A stretch of DNA of 64,000 nt from an uncultured Caulobacterales bacterium (GCA_938009235.1 CALLIK010000003.1:124001-188000), one strand, 5' to 3'; shown: positions 1-12,152, numbered from the stretch's first letter. Numbers and translations are program-made. The notes: generated by a model not told the origin, from the letters alone.

Positions 1-1641
1 TTCGCGGGCGATGACTTTGCCGCCGAGCGCGGCTTGGATTGGGATTTTGAACAAGTGACGCGGGATGAGGTCTTTCAATCGTTCGCACATCTGGCGGCCA
101 CGGCCTTCGGCATTGGCCCTATGCACAAGCATAGACAGCGCATCGACGGGGTCGCCGTTCACGAGGATCGACATTTTCACCAGATCGCCTTCTTTCAGGC
201 CAATGGCTTGATAATCAAATGACGCATAGCCTTTGGAGACTGATTTTAGGCGGTCATAGAAATCAAACACGACTTCATTGAGCGGTAACTCATATTCCAC
301 CATCGCGCGGCCATTGATATAATTCAGCGTTGTCTGAACGCCGCGCCTGTCTTGGCAAAGTTTCAGAATGCCGCCGAGATGTTCGTCGGGCGTCATGATC
401 GTCGCTTTAATCCACGGCTCTTGGATGTGATCAATTTTCATCACGTCGGGCATGTCGGCAGGGTTATGCAGCTGCATTTCCTCGCCGTCGCGCATAGAGA
501 GCGTATAGACCACAGACGGGGCCGTGGTGATTAGGTCCAGATCAAATTCACGTTCGAGGCGCTCTTGGATAATCTCCAAATGCAGCAGCCCAAGGAACCC
601 GCATCGGAAGCCAAAGCCAAGCGCGGCAGAGGTTTCCATCTCATAGCTGAAACTCGCATCGTTCAGGCGCAAGCGGCCCATCGCGGCGCGCAGGTCTTCG
701 AAATCGGCGGCATCGACTGGGAATATGCCACAGAACACAACAGGCTGTGCAGGTTTAAATCCGTCGAGCGCGATTTCCGTCGGGCGCTTGTCTTCGGTAA
801 TCGTATCGCCCACCGCCGCGTCAGCGACTTCTTTGATCGATCCCGTCAGGAATCCAATCTCGCCGGGGCCAATGGATTTCACGTCTGTGGGCTTTGGCAG
901 GAATGTTCCGACTTTATCAACTGTATAGCTCGCGCCCGTGTTCATCGTGCGGATGCGCATGCCTTTACTGACAGTACCTTCGATGACGCGGAACAAAACG
1001 ACCACGCCCATATAGGTGTCATACCACGCATCGACGAGCATCGCTTTTAGCGGGGCTTTCGGGTCCATGGTTGGCGGCGGCGGCAGGCGCAGCGCGATGC
1101 CTTCCAGCACGTCCTCAATCCCGATGCCAGATTTGGCGGAACATTCAACGGCCTCTGATGTGTCGAGGCCGATGACGTCTTCGATTTGTTGCTTCACGCG
1201 ATCAGGTTCTGCGGCGGGCAGGTCGATCTTATTTAGAACTGTGACGATCTCGTGGTCATGCTCGATGGCTTGGTAGACATTGGCGAGAGTTTGCGCTTCG
1301 ACGCCTTGCGACGCATCGACAACAAGGATGGAGCCTTCGCAGGCCGAGAGCGAGCGTGAGACTTCATAGGCAAAGTCAACGTGACCCGGCGTATCCATCA
1401 AATTCATGATATAGGTTTTGCCGTCTTTGGCAGGATATTCGAGGCGCACAGTCTGCGCTTTAATGGTGATGCCGCGCTCTTTTTCGATGTCCATATTGTC
1501 CAGAACTTGCTCGGACATTTCGCGGTCGGTGAGGCCGCCACAAAAGGAAATCAAGCGATCCGCCAACGTAGACTTCCCGTGGTCAATATGAGCCACGATA
1601 GAGAAGTTGCGTATTAAAGACTGATCAGTGGGTTCGGACAT
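1..1641 (-). CDS. lepA: Elongation factor 4 (LepA), 3' end cut by window
   Basis: Translating GTPase that back-translocates or rescues stalled ribosomes. The 547 codons present start at ATG 1641 ([20 protein letters not shown]) and run off the window edge; the family is about 600 residues, so roughly the last 50 are missing. The G1 loop AHIDHGKST lies near residues 17-25, DTPGH near 83-87 and NKID near 137-140, followed by the EF-G-like domains ([15 protein letters not shown], then a VEYELPL strand). Its usual partner lepB is not next to it in the visible part. Nothing odd in the sequence. Confidence 0.96.
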   Translation of the reverse strand, partial: MSEPTDQSLIRNFSIVAHIDHGKSTLADRLISFCGGLTDREMSEQVLDNMDIEKERGITIKAQTVRLEYPAKDGKTYIMNLMDTPGHVDFAYEVSRSLSACEGSILVVDASQGVEAQTLANVYQAIEHDHEIVTVLNKIDLPAAEPDRVKQQIEDVIGLDTSEAVECSAKSGIGIEDVLEGIALRLPPPPTMDPKAPLKAMLVDAWYDTYMGVVVLFRVIEGTVSKGMRIRTMNTGASYTVDKVGTFLPKPTDVKSIGPGEIGFLTGSIKEVADAAVGDTITEDKRPTEIALDGFKPAQPVVFCGIFPVDAADFEDLRAAMGRLRLNDASFSYEMETSAALGFGFRCGFLGLLHLEIIQERLEREFDLDLITTAPSVVYTLSMRDGEEMQLHNPADMPDVMKIDHIQEPWIKATIMTPDEHLGGILKLCQDRRGVQTTLNYINGRAMVEYELPLNEVVFDFYDRLKSVSKGYASFDYQAIGLKEGDLVKMSILVNGDPVDALSMLVHRANAEGRGRQMCERLKDLIPRHLFKIPIQAALGGKVIARE

Positions 1642-1731
1642 GATCGCTATGTAGCGAGGACCGCTGAAATGGCAAGCACAGTGCGCCGTGTGAGTGGGGG
1701 AATATTGCTTTGGGTTTCAAATTTATGGCCA

Positions 1732-1781
1732 TAAAAATGACGCGGCACCCTTTCTAGACTGAAGCTAGAGAAGGCACCGCG
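1732..1781 (-). terminator. Probable katG transcription terminator
   Basis: On the minus strand, CGCGGTGCC pairs with GGTGCCGCG (9 bp, two G-T pairs). An inner CTAG/CTAG pairing lies between the arms, and a run of five T follows at 1733-1737. It sits about 55 bp past the katG stop. A second perfect hairpin (AACGCGCTC / GAGCGCGTT, about 1794-1821) lies between it and katG. Confidence 0.6.
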
Positions 1782-1833
1782 CCTGGGGGCATTAACGCGC
1801 TCGATGGGTAGAGAGCGCGTTAGGGTTTGAGCT

Positions 1834-4116
<2,283 letters not shown>

Positions 4117-4183
4117 TTATTCAGAACTTATAGTTGTGTTTCAAACTGAATCTAAAAATGCGAACTTATTAGTAATTTGTCTA

Positions 4184-4220
4184 ATTGATTGTTATTATAA
4201 TTATGATAGGTTTTGTCTAT
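4184..4220 (+). promoter_or_regulatory. Candidate OxyR operator overlapping the oxyR start codon
   Basis: ATAG-N7-CTAT at 4206-4220 is a perfect match to the paired OxyR half-sites. A weaker ATTG-N7-TTAT lies at 4184-4198, separated by exactly 7 bases, which gives the four-half-site, 37-bp OxyR layout. The site covers the oxyR ATG (4219) and lies about 100 bp upstream of katG. That placement fits autorepression of oxyR and activation of katG. The family consensus is established knowledge; binding here is inferred. Confidence 0.65.
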
Positions 4221-5112
4221 GAACATTCGAGACCTTGTCTATTTGCGCGCGATTGCACGACATCGTCATTTCGGTAAAGCCGCCGAAAACTGTAACGTCA
4301 GTCAACCCACTCTGTCTGTGCAACTCCAAAAGCTCGAAGCGACATTGGGCGTTATCCTCATTGAGCGAACCAAACGTGCCGCGATGCTCACGCCAATCGG
4401 GGAAAAGGTCCTTGCATTAGCCGAAGATGCTTTGGGAGCTGTGGATGCTATCCACTCCATTACTGCAGACGCGAGTGATCCATTTTCAGGCCAATTTAGA
4501 TTTGGCTCTATTCCGACAATATCACCATTCTTGGTTCCCAAAGTTTTAGGCGTGTTGGGCGAAAAATTTCCACGACTAGAACTGGTGTTCCGTGAAAACA
4601 TTACAGAACGCCTCACGGAGGATTTGTTGAATGGCGATCTTGATGCAGCTATTTTAGCAACCCCGACAGAAACGCCGCGTTTGATGGCTATACCACTCTA
4701 TGAAGAGCCGTTGATGGTCATTTATCCTTTGGGGCATGACTTGGCGTCTCTTGACGATTTAGATGTGTCTGATCTGCCATTGGATCAAATGATCTTGCTG
4801 ACGGAAGGGCATTGCTTTCGCGATCAAACCGTCGACCTTTGCCGTCTACAAAGTAAAATGACATTATCTGAAACCAGTGTGACCAGTTTGGAGACAATTA
4901 TTAGTCTCGTTGCGGCAGGGCAGGGGATTTCAATTGTGCCAGCACTGGCGCATTCATCTGGGTGGCTTGACCGCCCACAGATTGGTGTGAAACCACTGCG
5001 TAGTAAGACGGCGACACGTCAGCTTAATTTAACATTCCGAAAAAGCTCACCTCGTCGTGCATTACTAGAGGCCGTGGCAGAGCAAATGGCGCGGGTTCTA
5101 CGGGAAGGGTGA
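4219..5112 (+). CDS. oxyR: OxyR, LysR-type peroxide sensor
   Basis: Hydrogen peroxide-sensing transcription regulator. An N-terminal winged helix-turn-helix (NIRDLVYLRAIARHRHFGKAAENCNVSQPTLS) is followed by a substrate-binding-like domain. The redox pair lies in LTEGHCFRDQTVDLC. Counted from ATG 4219, the cysteines fall at residues 199 and 208, exactly the Escherichia coli OxyR numbering. I prefer ATG 4219 over the in-frame TTG at 4213. The divergent katG neighbour is the classic target. A candidate OxyR site overlaps its own start. The length of 297 residues is typical. Confidence 0.95.
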   Translation: MNIRDLVYLRAIARHRHFGKAAENCNVSQPTLSVQLQKLEATLGVILIERTKRAAMLTPIGEKVLALAEDALGAVDAIHSITADASDPFSGQFRFGSIPTISPFLVPKVLGVLGEKFPRLELVFRENITERLTEDLLNGDLDAAILATPTETPRLMAIPLYEEPLMVIYPLGHDLASLDDLDVSDLPLDQMILLTEGHCFRDQTVDLCRLQSKMTLSETSVTSLETIISLVAAGQGISIVPALAHSSGWLDRPQIGVKPLRSKTATRQLNLTFRKSSPRRALLEAVAEQMARVLREG

Positions 5113-5119
5113 GCCGTTG

Positions 5120-5710
5120 ATGTTTAAAAACAAGGGTAGGATTTCGAAATCCGAAATAGGGCATAATTACCATCGGTTTTCTGGATGGCGTCTGGTCGCG
5201 CTTCTTGTCGTATTTGTGCTTTATGCGCTCTGGTTTACAGGCCCTGGCCCCTTTGGGCAGCTTGTGCGTTTGGAGGGTTACACTTATCTGCAAGGGCGCG
5301 GATTCTACTCTGGCGTCGAAGCTGTCGCGGCTATTGAAGCTTTGAGCTCCGACGGTCGGCGGCTTAAATTCACTGAACTTGGGTTTGATGTTATTTACAT
5401 GATTTTACAAACATGGGTGTTCGAAGCGTTGATTGCCTTTGGGCTTTCCGCTTTTGGTTTACTTCGGACGCGCTGGCGTTGGCTATTGTTGGCTCCCATG
5501 GGATATTTGCTCTTTGATATTCTGGAAGATGGTGCGCTCGCGTTGGTTCTTGAAACATCATCGGAAACAATCGGAAGTTTCGCGGGTGTGTTCACCTTTA
5601 TTAAAATGGCATTTTTCTTGCCGCTCATACCTATATCGTTGGGTCTAAGTGTGACGGGAAGTGTGGCGATGGTCTTGCGAAACCTTAAGTCTACGGACAC
5701 AAGGAGTTAA
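5120..5710 (+). CDS. Four-helix membrane protein, unknown
   Basis: I do not recognise this protein of about 196 residues. It has a basic N-terminus, a first membrane segment near residues 22-40 (LVALLVVFVLYALWF), an extracytoplasmic loop, and three further segments (FEALIAFGLSAFGLL, WLLLAPMGYLLFDIL, MAFFLPLIPISLGLSV). It follows the oxyR stop by 7 bases and may share that transcript. ATG 5120 is preferred to the in-frame TTG at 5117. No catalytic motif is visible. Confidence 0.75.
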   Translation: MFKNKGRISKSEIGHNYHRFSGWRLVALLVVFVLYALWFTGPGPFGQLVRLEGYTYLQGRGFYSGVEAVAAIEALSSDGRRLKFTELGFDVIYMILQTWVFEALIAFGLSAFGLLRTRWRWLLLAPMGYLLFDILEDGALALVLETSSETIGSFAGVFTFIKMAFFLPLIPISLGLSVTGSVAMVLRNLKSTDTRS

Positions 5711-5722
5711 CCCAACTTTAAC
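5707..5722 (+). promoter_or_regulatory. CtrA-type box upstream of eipA
   Basis: TTAA (5707-5710), seven bases, then TTAAC-like TTAACC (5718-5723) matches the alphaproteobacterial CtrA recognition motif TTAA-N7-TTAA exactly. It overlaps the stop of the preceding gene and lies 17-35 bp before the possible eipA start codons. Transcriptional activation of eipA by CtrA is reported in Brucella; use of this box is inferred. Confidence 0.6.
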
Positions 5723-5744
5723 CACGATGGTCGACATAATGACC

Positions 5745-6392
5745 ATGTTTAAACCTACGCATTATCTTCCAAAAATAAATCTGCCAAAGGCGGCGATGAT
5801 TGCGCTTTGCGCCTCCGCAATGACTTTGTCGGCATGTGTATCTACATCAAAGGAAAATCCGAACGGGTATCCGCAAGGTCAAACACCGTCGACGCAAGCT
5901 CAAAAGACATCAAGCTATAATGAGTCCGAATTGGCAAATGCTATTTCTGACCATCTTGGCGTGACCGCTGAAAGTGCCGCATCCACACTCGAACGCTTGT
6001 TCAAAAAACAAGGTCGCCCTGTCGGATATATCACAGGCGAAGAGGGTGGTGGCGCTCTGATTTTTGGCGCGAAATGGGGTAAAGGTACGCTTTGGATGAA
6101 AGACGGACGTCAGCAAAAAGTCTATTGGGCTGGCCCAACTGTTGGAGTCGATGCTGGCGCAGAGATCAGCCGTGTCTTTACACTCGTGTATGACCTAGAT
6201 GATCCAGAAGATATTTTCCGCCGCTTCCCAGGTATTGATGGTTCGGCCTTCCTCGTGGCAGGTATGGCTGTGCATTATGAACGTGCAAATGGAATTACAC
6301 TCGCGCCCGTTCGCGCAGGTGCAGGCGTGCGGCTTGGCGCAAATATCGGATACACAAGCTACACCCGTAAGCGCGGGTTTCTTCCTATTTAG
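5745..6392 (+). CDS. eipA: EipA-family (DUF1134) envelope lipoprotein
   Basis: Envelope integrity protein of unknown biochemical role, needed for envelope stress resistance in Brucella. The N-terminal signal (KAAMIALCASAMTLSAC) has a lipobox, so the protein is probably lipidated. The conserved domain covers GRPVGYITGEEGGGALIFG, VYWAGPTVGVDAG, SRVFTLVYDLDDPEDIFRRFPG and the end motif YTSYTRKRGFLPI. Start choice is uncertain: ATG 5727, 5739 and 5745 are in frame and none has a clear ribosome binding site. I use 5745, which keeps a basic n-region before the signal. A CtrA-type box lies just upstream. Confidence 0.88.
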   Translation: MFKPTHYLPKINLPKAAMIALCASAMTLSACVSTSKENPNGYPQGQTPSTQAQKTSSYNESELANAISDHLGVTAESAASTLERLFKKQGRPVGYITGEEGGGALIFGAKWGKGTLWMKDGRQQKVYWAGPTVGVDAGAEISRVFTLVYDLDDPEDIFRRFPGIDGSAFLVAGMAVHYERANGITLAPVRAGAGVRLGANIGYTSYTRKRGFLPI

Positions 6393-8045
6393 TTAGGTAT
6401 CTGGCGTGAGCCAGCCTTCATACTTACATAAGCGCCCAAAGAGTGGCGCTTTCAGGTCGACGTGAAATACGAACCGACCTTGGTCGTCATGCGTTTCATA
6501 CACGTCTCCACCGGGCCGTAGAAAACGCGGCAAGGGAAACCCAAAGATCGACCAGCCTTGCACTTCGATACGCAGATCACCTGCGTCTTCTAAAATCGCC
6601 ATATGTATAGCGATTATCCCGAATTTTTCCGTCACATGGCGCGCCCATTTTTTACGGCCAAGGCTGTGGTGACTGCTGAATTTTTTACCACCAAAGTTAC
6701 GCGTCCATTTTTCGCCCGTAGCCGTTGGGACCACCGTGACGCTAACGGGGATATCTGTACCGCTTTTTGGGAAGCCAATGACTGCAGCTACAATATGAGA
6801 CAGTGGATTGCGCCCACGCGTGACCTTACAGGCCCCTGAATAGATGCGGCCTTCGCCCGTTAAATGCTGCTCGATAATTGCAGGGTGCAAACGGGTAAAC
6901 GCCTCGCCCATGACTTGCTCATAGACAGGCGTATCTTGGCCGTCGAAGTGTAGCCCATAGGCAATATTTAATGCTGCAAATTCGGGCGCAAGTTCTGGGA
7001 GGCCAATGATCTGATGCCCTGAATACGCCCCCGAAGCTATGGTCTCACCTCTGAGCATTTTTCTGATGAGCGCGACGACAGGTAAGGCGGGAATACGCGG
7101 TCCGTGATCGCCTTCTGCGACGAGGTGCCAACTGGCCTCATTGTCTGCATTCGACGCGTGAACAACCATGCCGCCGCGATGCACACCGAAGCGGAACATG
7201 CCTCGGACGCGGTGAAACAGCCCCGCGAAGGGTGTGAGTTTAGGCGCTAAGCCACGCGCTACAGCTCTGGATAGAAACACGAGAAAGCGGTGCAACCAAA
7301 TTGGCCGCGTGCCTGCGCCTGTCCATATATTGTCCAAGGCGTTAAAGTCCTCAGGCAGCGTCCACGCGTCAGGCGCATCCGCCAGTGCAAAGGGTAAGCG
7401 CGGCAGAGGTACATCACCTGGAACGCAGATCGTCTCATGCCGAACTTCGGTTAGTCCTGCTATGTTGATGAGGGCGTTATCGCGTAAAACACTGACCTGT
7501 TTCTGGCCTGCATAATTGGCAACTGCCGCGACGACATTGCGGCCCAATTCAGCTTTGGGCGAGGGGGCAATGCCAATCATGACATCGCTTGCGGGGCCTA
7601 TGATGCGCTCCACCTCTCGCAAGCCAATCGCGCTGAGAACAGGGCAGGTCGACAGGCCAGAGATGAGCGGAATATTTGAGGTTTTAGCGGCGACGTCTTG
7701 CGTCATGACTGCGGCAACGAATGCGCCGTCATCAGATATATCCGCATAGGGGATGCCGTGTGTCAGGCAGTATTGTATCACGGGCTGCGGGGCGTTGTTC
7801 TTGGCGTAAGCTTGGAATGGACCAGAGGCGTCAATGATGAGGTCGGGTTTGAAATCTAACGCTAACGTGTTGCGATCTAAGTGCAGCGGCGTGAACGTCG
7901 CTGCGCCAGAGAGCTTTGCGCAGGCGACCTTTGCCTTGGCTAAATTCCGCCCAGCAAGAATTAACTCTAGCTCTGCTTCATTCGACAACCGCTCGGCCAT
8001 GCCAAACCCGAATGTGCCATAGCCCCCAATAATCAAAACTCTCAA
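6393..8045 (-). CDS. Saccharopine dehydrogenase-like protein with DUF4166
   Basis: A 550-residue two-domain protein. Residues 1-130 form an NADP-binding Rossmann domain (VLIIGGYGTFGFGMAERL) of the saccharopine dehydrogenase-like family, followed by the catalytic-like core. The last 180 residues (from about LHPAIIEQHLTGEGRIYSG to FGRLCKYEGWL) match DUF4166. The reaction and substrate are unknown. Its start overlaps the stop of the upstream DCC-family gene by 4 bases, so the two are translationally coupled. It converges with eipA with no gap. Confidence 0.85.
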   Translation of the reverse strand: MRVLIIGGYGTFGFGMAERLSNEAELELILAGRNLAKAKVACAKLSGAATFTPLHLDRNTLALDFKPDLIIDASGPFQAYAKNNAPQPVIQYCLTHGIPYADISDDGAFVAAVMTQDVAAKTSNIPLISGLSTCPVLSAIGLREVERIIGPASDVMIGIAPSPKAELGRNVVAAVANYAGQKQVSVLRDNALINIAGLTEVRHETICVPGDVPLPRLPFALADAPDAWTLPEDFNALDNIWTGAGTRPIWLHRFLVFLSRAVARGLAPKLTPFAGLFHRVRGMFRFGVHRGGMVVHASNADNEASWHLVAEGDHGPRIPALPVVALIRKMLRGETIASGAYSGHQIIGLPELAPEFAALNIAYGLHFDGQDTPVYEQVMGEAFTRLHPAIIEQHLTGEGRIYSGACKVTRGRNPLSHIVAAVIGFPKSGTDIPVSVTVVPTATGEKWTRNFGGKKFSSHHSLGRKKWARHVTEKFGIIAIHMAILEDAGDLRIEVQGWSIFGFPLPRFLRPGGDVYETHDDQGRFVFHVDLKAPLFGRLCKYEGWLTPDT

Positions 8046-8485
8046 AGAAAACGCTCCCGATCTTCAGCGGTGGGGAGGAGGCAAACCTCTCGCCGCCCGA
8101 ACCATTTAAATCGGTTGCGCGCGATGAAACTGTAAAGTGGGTTAGAGAGGAATTTCGGCAGAACACGGCCAAGGCCTGCCACGCGCCACGGCCACCCTAA
8201 GCCTTCAAAGACCCCGATAGACGCATCCCATTTCACACGCACGAGACCGTGCTCAATTAGTAATACACTGTCGTAATCGCCCGCCTTCAAACCATAATGC
8301 ACATAGAGGGCTTCACCGAGGGGGCTTTGCGCGGGTAGAAACCGAAAATGATGTTTCCTGTCGCGCTGCATGACGAACCGCATAAACCCTGAACACATGA
8401 CGCACATGCCATCAAAGACAAAGATCGTTCGATCATCCTTGAAATCCGGAACCTCTGGATCATCGCGGTAACTATAGCGGGTCAT
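8042..8485 (-). CDS. DCC-family (DUF393) thiol oxidoreductase-like protein
   Basis: Small protein of 147 residues. The DxxCxxC signature is present in FVFDGMCVMCSGFMRF, with cysteines at 28 and 31. The body FRFLPAQSPLGE...LYSFIARNRFKWFGRR is typical of the DUF393 family. A thiol-disulfide exchange role is assumed from the family, not shown. It is the first gene of a pair with the DUF4166 dehydrogenase (4-base overlap), suggesting a joint redox function. Confidence 0.88.
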   Translation of the reverse strand: MTRYSYRDDPEVPDFKDDRTIFVFDGMCVMCSGFMRFVMQRDRKHHFRFLPAQSPLGEALYVHYGLKAGDYDSVLLIEHGLVRVKWDASIGVFEGLGWPWRVAGLGRVLPKFLSNPLYSFIARNRFKWFGRREVCLLPTAEDRERFL

Positions 8486-8565
8486 GACAGTTGGTTAGCG
8501 CGTTACCCGCGCGATTGCGAGCCTATGTCGGTGCAATGCCGCCCTGCTAGAATGGGGGCGAGACT

Positions 8566-8585
8566 GAGCCATCAAATGATGGCTC
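8566..8585 (-). terminator. Hairpin directly after pheT
   Basis: GAGCCATCA and TGATGGCTC form a perfect 9-bp stem with a two-base loop, starting 10 bases past the pheT stop. There is no T-run after it on the minus strand, so it may protect the 3' end rather than act as an intrinsic terminator. Confidence 0.45.
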
Positions 8586-8594
8586 ATAAATAAG

Positions 8595-11021
8595 TTACCC
8601 CCGAAGGCGTCCGCCAGCCTTCATAACCTTCTCGATGATTTTGGCGCTGACAGCTTCGATATCTGTGTCGGTTAGCGTTGCGTCCTTTGGCGTGAGTGTC
8701 ACGTCAATCGCGAGGCTTTTGTGGCCGTCATCGACGCCTTTTCCTCTGTAAACGTCGAACAGTGTCACGTCGCTGATCAACTGCTTATCGGCGCCTTTAG
8801 CGGCCTTGAGGATATTCCCCGCCGCGACGTCTTCGGCCACGATAAAGGCGAAATCACGATGTAATGGCATGAGGTCAGATAGCGCGAGCGCAGGTTTGGC
8901 TTTCGTCGTTGTCTTCTTTTTCTTTGGCGCAGGTAGATTATCTGGCGCAATTTCGAACGCGACAACACGGCCTTCAATGCCCAGGGCTTTGAGGGCGCGC
9001 GGATGAAGTTCCCCAAAACTCGCGAGAACATTCTTCGGTCCCAACCGCAAAGAGGCCGACCGTCCTGGATGCCAGTAGGCGCCCACGGCGTCCATGACTT
9101 GCAGGTTGTTAGTATTAGCGCCCATGACTTTGAGGGCGGCAATCGCATCGGCTTTGGCTGTCAGGGCTGTGATCTCCACAGTGCCTGCCCAATCACGGGC
9201 TATGTCAACGCGGCGCATACCTGCGAGGGATAAAGACTGCTCGTCTGGCGCGGTGCCTTGGAAGATTGGACCTAGTTCAAACAGAGCCGCGCCAGGGTAG
9301 CCTTGGTTGGCACTACGTTGTCCTGCGAGCAGAAGGTGGATCAGCGCACTTGGCCGCATCCAGTTCAAATCATTTGAAATTGGGTTATCTAGACCGAGAG
9401 CATCTTGCCCGCCGTCAAAGGCTGTAGCGTGATCTTTCAATACGAATGACCAAGTGATCGCTTCGCTTAGACCTTGCAGCGCGAGGGCGCGGCGCGCCAA
9501 ACGTGTACGGTTCTGCGTTAGGGTCGCTGTCGGTTCACGGCGTCCCGGTAGAGGCGGTAGGCTAAGGGCTTCTAGGTTATGGAAGCCGTGGATGCGGACG
9601 ATTTCTTCAACCAAATCTGCACCACCAACTACGTCGCGGCGGAAGGACGGAACTTTGATTGTCCAAGCGTCGCCTTTAGTGACTCCGAATCCGAGATCAG
9701 TCAGGATGGTTTCCATCTCGCTGTCTGATAAGCTGAGGCCCGTCAGGCGTTTCACGAGGTCCGTATTGAATGCCACATCAGCAGGCGCGGCAGGAATCTC
9801 GCCCGCAACTTTGATTTCGCTCGGCTCGCCGCCGCAAATCTCGAGAACAAGCTTCGTCGCAAGCTCTGTGCCTTCAACCAAGCTGCCCGTATCTACGCCG
9901 CGCTCAAAGCGATATTTCGCGTCGGAGTTTACGCCCAAACGTTTCGCAGTTCGGCGAATTCCGAGGGGTGCGAAGTAGGCGGCCTCGATGAGGATGTCTG
10001 TCGTGTTTTCGTCAACGCCTGTTGAGACGCCGCCAACAATTCCGCCAAGTCCGATAATGCCTGTTTCATCAGATATGACTACGTCTAAACCGCCTGCTCC
10101 ATAAGACTTATCATCTAATGCATCAAAGAACTCACCTTCAATGAAGAAGTTAGGCGTTGGTTCTTCAAACTTGCCTTTACGAACCTTTATCGCGCCTTGG
10201 ACCTTGTTGAGGTCATAGAAATGTAAGGGACGTGCGCGGTCATAAGTGACGTAATTCGTAATATCTACAAGCGCAGAGATTGGACGCAGGCCGATGGACT
10301 TGAGTTGGTCCTGTAACCACTGTGGCGAGGGTCCGTTTTTCACGCCGCGAATGATACGGCCCGCGAAAGCAGGGCAGCCGTCTGCGTCTTCAATGATGAT
10401 CTCTTGGTCACAAGGGAACATGCCCGCGATAGGTTCAATTGCGGGCGTAATTAAGTCACCCAAACCAACAGCCGCCAAATCACGCGCAATAGAATTAACG
10501 CCTAACCAATCGGGACGGTTCGGCGTGACTTCGAAATCAATCACAGGGTCATTTGCGCCCATCACGTCAGAGATCGCTTGGCCAACTGCATATTTCGCAG
10601 GGTCCAATTCTAGGATGCCGTCATTCTCTTCACCGAGTTCTAGCTCTTTGCCAGAACACATCATGCCAGAGGATTCGACGCCGCGAATTTTGCGAGGCTT
10701 CTTATCAAGAGAGAAATCTAAGCCGGGAATAAAGGCGCCAAGCGGAGCGTATGCCACCGCAATACCCGCACGCGCATTGGGCGCGCCGCAGACGATTTGT
10801 TTCGGACCATCCACCGTGTCGACTTGGCAAATTTGAAGCTTGTCAGCGTCGGGATGTTTCTCTGCTGATTTAACATGGGCAATCGTGAAGGCCGACAACG
10901 CTTTCGCAGGGTCGATAATTTCTTCGACTTCCAATCCAGCCAAAGTCATCGCTTCCGCGACCTCTTCGATTGTGGCGTCTGTTTTTAGGTGGCGTTTGAG
11001 CCAAGACAGTGTGAATTTCAT
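8595..11021 (-). CDS. pheT: Phenylalanyl-tRNA synthetase beta subunit
   Basis: Beta chain of the alpha2-beta2 PheRS; it charges tRNA-Phe with PheS in the cytoplasm. The 808 residues hold the N-terminal tRNA-binding (EMAP-like) domain (about 40-150, VCGAPNARAGIAVAYAPLGAFIPG), the B3/B4 editing domain, the B5 domain (DVVGGADLVEEIVRIHGF) and the C-terminal anticodon-binding fold ending in KVMKAGGRLRG. A lysine-rich linker (PKKKKTTTKAKP, near residue 690) precedes the last domain. It lies 63 bp downstream of pheS in the usual order. Confidence 0.97.
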   Translation of the reverse strand: MKFTLSWLKRHLKTDATIEEVAEAMTLAGLEVEEIIDPAKALSAFTIAHVKSAEKHPDADKLQICQVDTVDGPKQIVCGAPNARAGIAVAYAPLGAFIPGLDFSLDKKPRKIRGVESSGMMCSGKELELGEENDGILELDPAKYAVGQAISDVMGANDPVIDFEVTPNRPDWLGVNSIARDLAAVGLGDLITPAIEPIAGMFPCDQEIIIEDADGCPAFAGRIIRGVKNGPSPQWLQDQLKSIGLRPISALVDITNYVTYDRARPLHFYDLNKVQGAIKVRKGKFEEPTPNFFIEGEFFDALDDKSYGAGGLDVVISDETGIIGLGGIVGGVSTGVDENTTDILIEAAYFAPLGIRRTAKRLGVNSDAKYRFERGVDTGSLVEGTELATKLVLEICGGEPSEIKVAGEIPAAPADVAFNTDLVKRLTGLSLSDSEMETILTDLGFGVTKGDAWTIKVPSFRRDVVGGADLVEEIVRIHGFHNLEALSLPPLPGRREPTATLTQNRTRLARRALALQGLSEAITWSFVLKDHATAFDGGQDALGLDNPISNDLNWMRPSALIHLLLAGQRSANQGYPGAALFELGPIFQGTAPDEQSLSLAGMRRVDIARDWAGTVEITALTAKADAIAALKVMGANTNNLQVMDAVGAYWHPGRSASLRLGPKNVLASFGELHPRALKALGIEGRVVAFEIAPDNLPAPKKKKTTTKAKPALALSDLMPLHRDFAFIVAEDVAAGNILKAAKGADKQLISDVTLFDVYRGKGVDDGHKSLAIDVTLTPKDATLTDTDIEAVSAKIIEKVMKAGGRLRG

Positions 11022-11084
11022 GGTCTTACTTCTTTGTCTATCTGACGGCGTGTGGCGCGCGGCTGCAGGCTTACGATTTTTGAA

Positions 11085-12152
11085 CTAGCTCAAACCCGTC
11101 GCCAAGTTTGCCTGCACAAGTGGGTTGAATCCGTAATGGCCTAACCAACGTGTATCGCTGGCAAACATATCGCGGAGGTCTGGCATGCCGTATTTCAACA
11201 TGGCGAGGCGGTCGACGCCCATGCCGAAGGCAAAGCCTTGATACTCATCTGGGTCGAGATCGCAGGCGCGGAGTACATTTGGATGGACCATGCCGCAGCC
11301 GAGTATTTCCATCCACTTTTCACCTTGGCCAATTTTGATCGCCGCGCCGTCGCGTTCATAGCGCACATCCATTTCGGCACTTGGTTCTGTGAACGGGAAA
11401 TGATGCGGGCGGAATTGTACGTCGACGTCTGTTTCGAAAAAGGCGCTGACGAAATCCATCAAGACACCTTTGAGGTGACCCATGTGAATACCCTTGTCGA
11501 TGACAAGGCCTTCAACTTGATGGAACATCGGTGTGTGCGTTTGATCGGAATCCGAGCGATAGGTTCGGCCCGGCGCAATGATGCGGATAGGTGGTTTTTG
11601 TCCAATCATCGTGCGAATTTGCACGGGCGATGTGTGGGTCCGTAAAACTTTCTCGCCGTCTTCGAGGAAAAATGTGTCATGCATATCGCGCGCAGGATGC
11701 CCCGGAGGGAAATTCAGAGCCGTAAAATTGTGGAAGTCATCTTCGATGTCTGGACCTTCAGCGACAGAGAAGCCCATGTCGGAGAAAATGGCGGCCATTT
11801 CTTCCATGACTTGGCTGACGGGATGCAATGTGCCTGTAGCTGCGCCGACAGGTAGAGACATATCCATTGTCTCACTGGCGAGGGCTGCATCCATAGCGAG
11901 ATTTTCGAGATCGGCTTTGCGACTTTCGACAGCGGTGTTGAGACTGGCCTTTAGGCCGTTGAGCGCAGGGCCCATGATTTTCTTTTCATCAGGGCTCATT
12001 TTACCGAGGCCGCGCATCATCAGGCTGACCTCGCCTTTTTTACCTAAGGCGGCGACACGGATGTCATCAAGGGCGGCGATATCGCTCGCGGCTTCGATTT
12101 CAGCAAGGACGCGTGTGCGGACAGCTTCGAGATCTGCGGGGAGTTCGGACAT
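11085..12152 (-). CDS. pheS: Phenylalanyl-tRNA synthetase alpha subunit
   Basis: Catalytic class II subunit of PheRS, 355 residues. A coiled N-terminal arm (residues 1-90) is followed by the core, with motif 2 [13 protein letters not shown]...[28 protein letters not shown] and motif 3 near [22 protein letters not shown]. The substrate-binding strand [10 protein letters not shown] is intact. It is followed by pheT. The region upstream shows no attenuator or leader peptide that I can see. Confidence 0.97.
   Translation of the reverse strand: MSELPADLEAVRTRVLAEIEAASDIAALDDIRVAALGKKGEVSLMMRGLGKMSPDEKKIMGPALNGLKASLNTAVESRKADLENLAMDAALASETMDMSLPVGAATGTLHPVSQVMEEMAAIFSDMGFSVAEGPDIEDDFHNFTALNFPPGHPARDMHDTFFLEDGEKVLRTHTSPVQIRTMIGQKPPIRIIAPGRTYRSDSDQTHTPMFHQVEGLVIDKGIHMGHLKGVLMDFVSAFFETDVDVQFRPHHFPFTEPSAEMDVRYERDGAAIKIGQGEKWMEILGCGMVHPNVLRACDLDPDEYQGFAFGMGVDRLAMLKYGMPDLRDMFASDTRWLGHYGFNPLVQANLATGLS

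Noticed and set aside
565-1050. 161-codon plus-strand frame inside lepA
   Set aside because: It lies opposite the conserved GTPase sequence of lepA and is a shadow.
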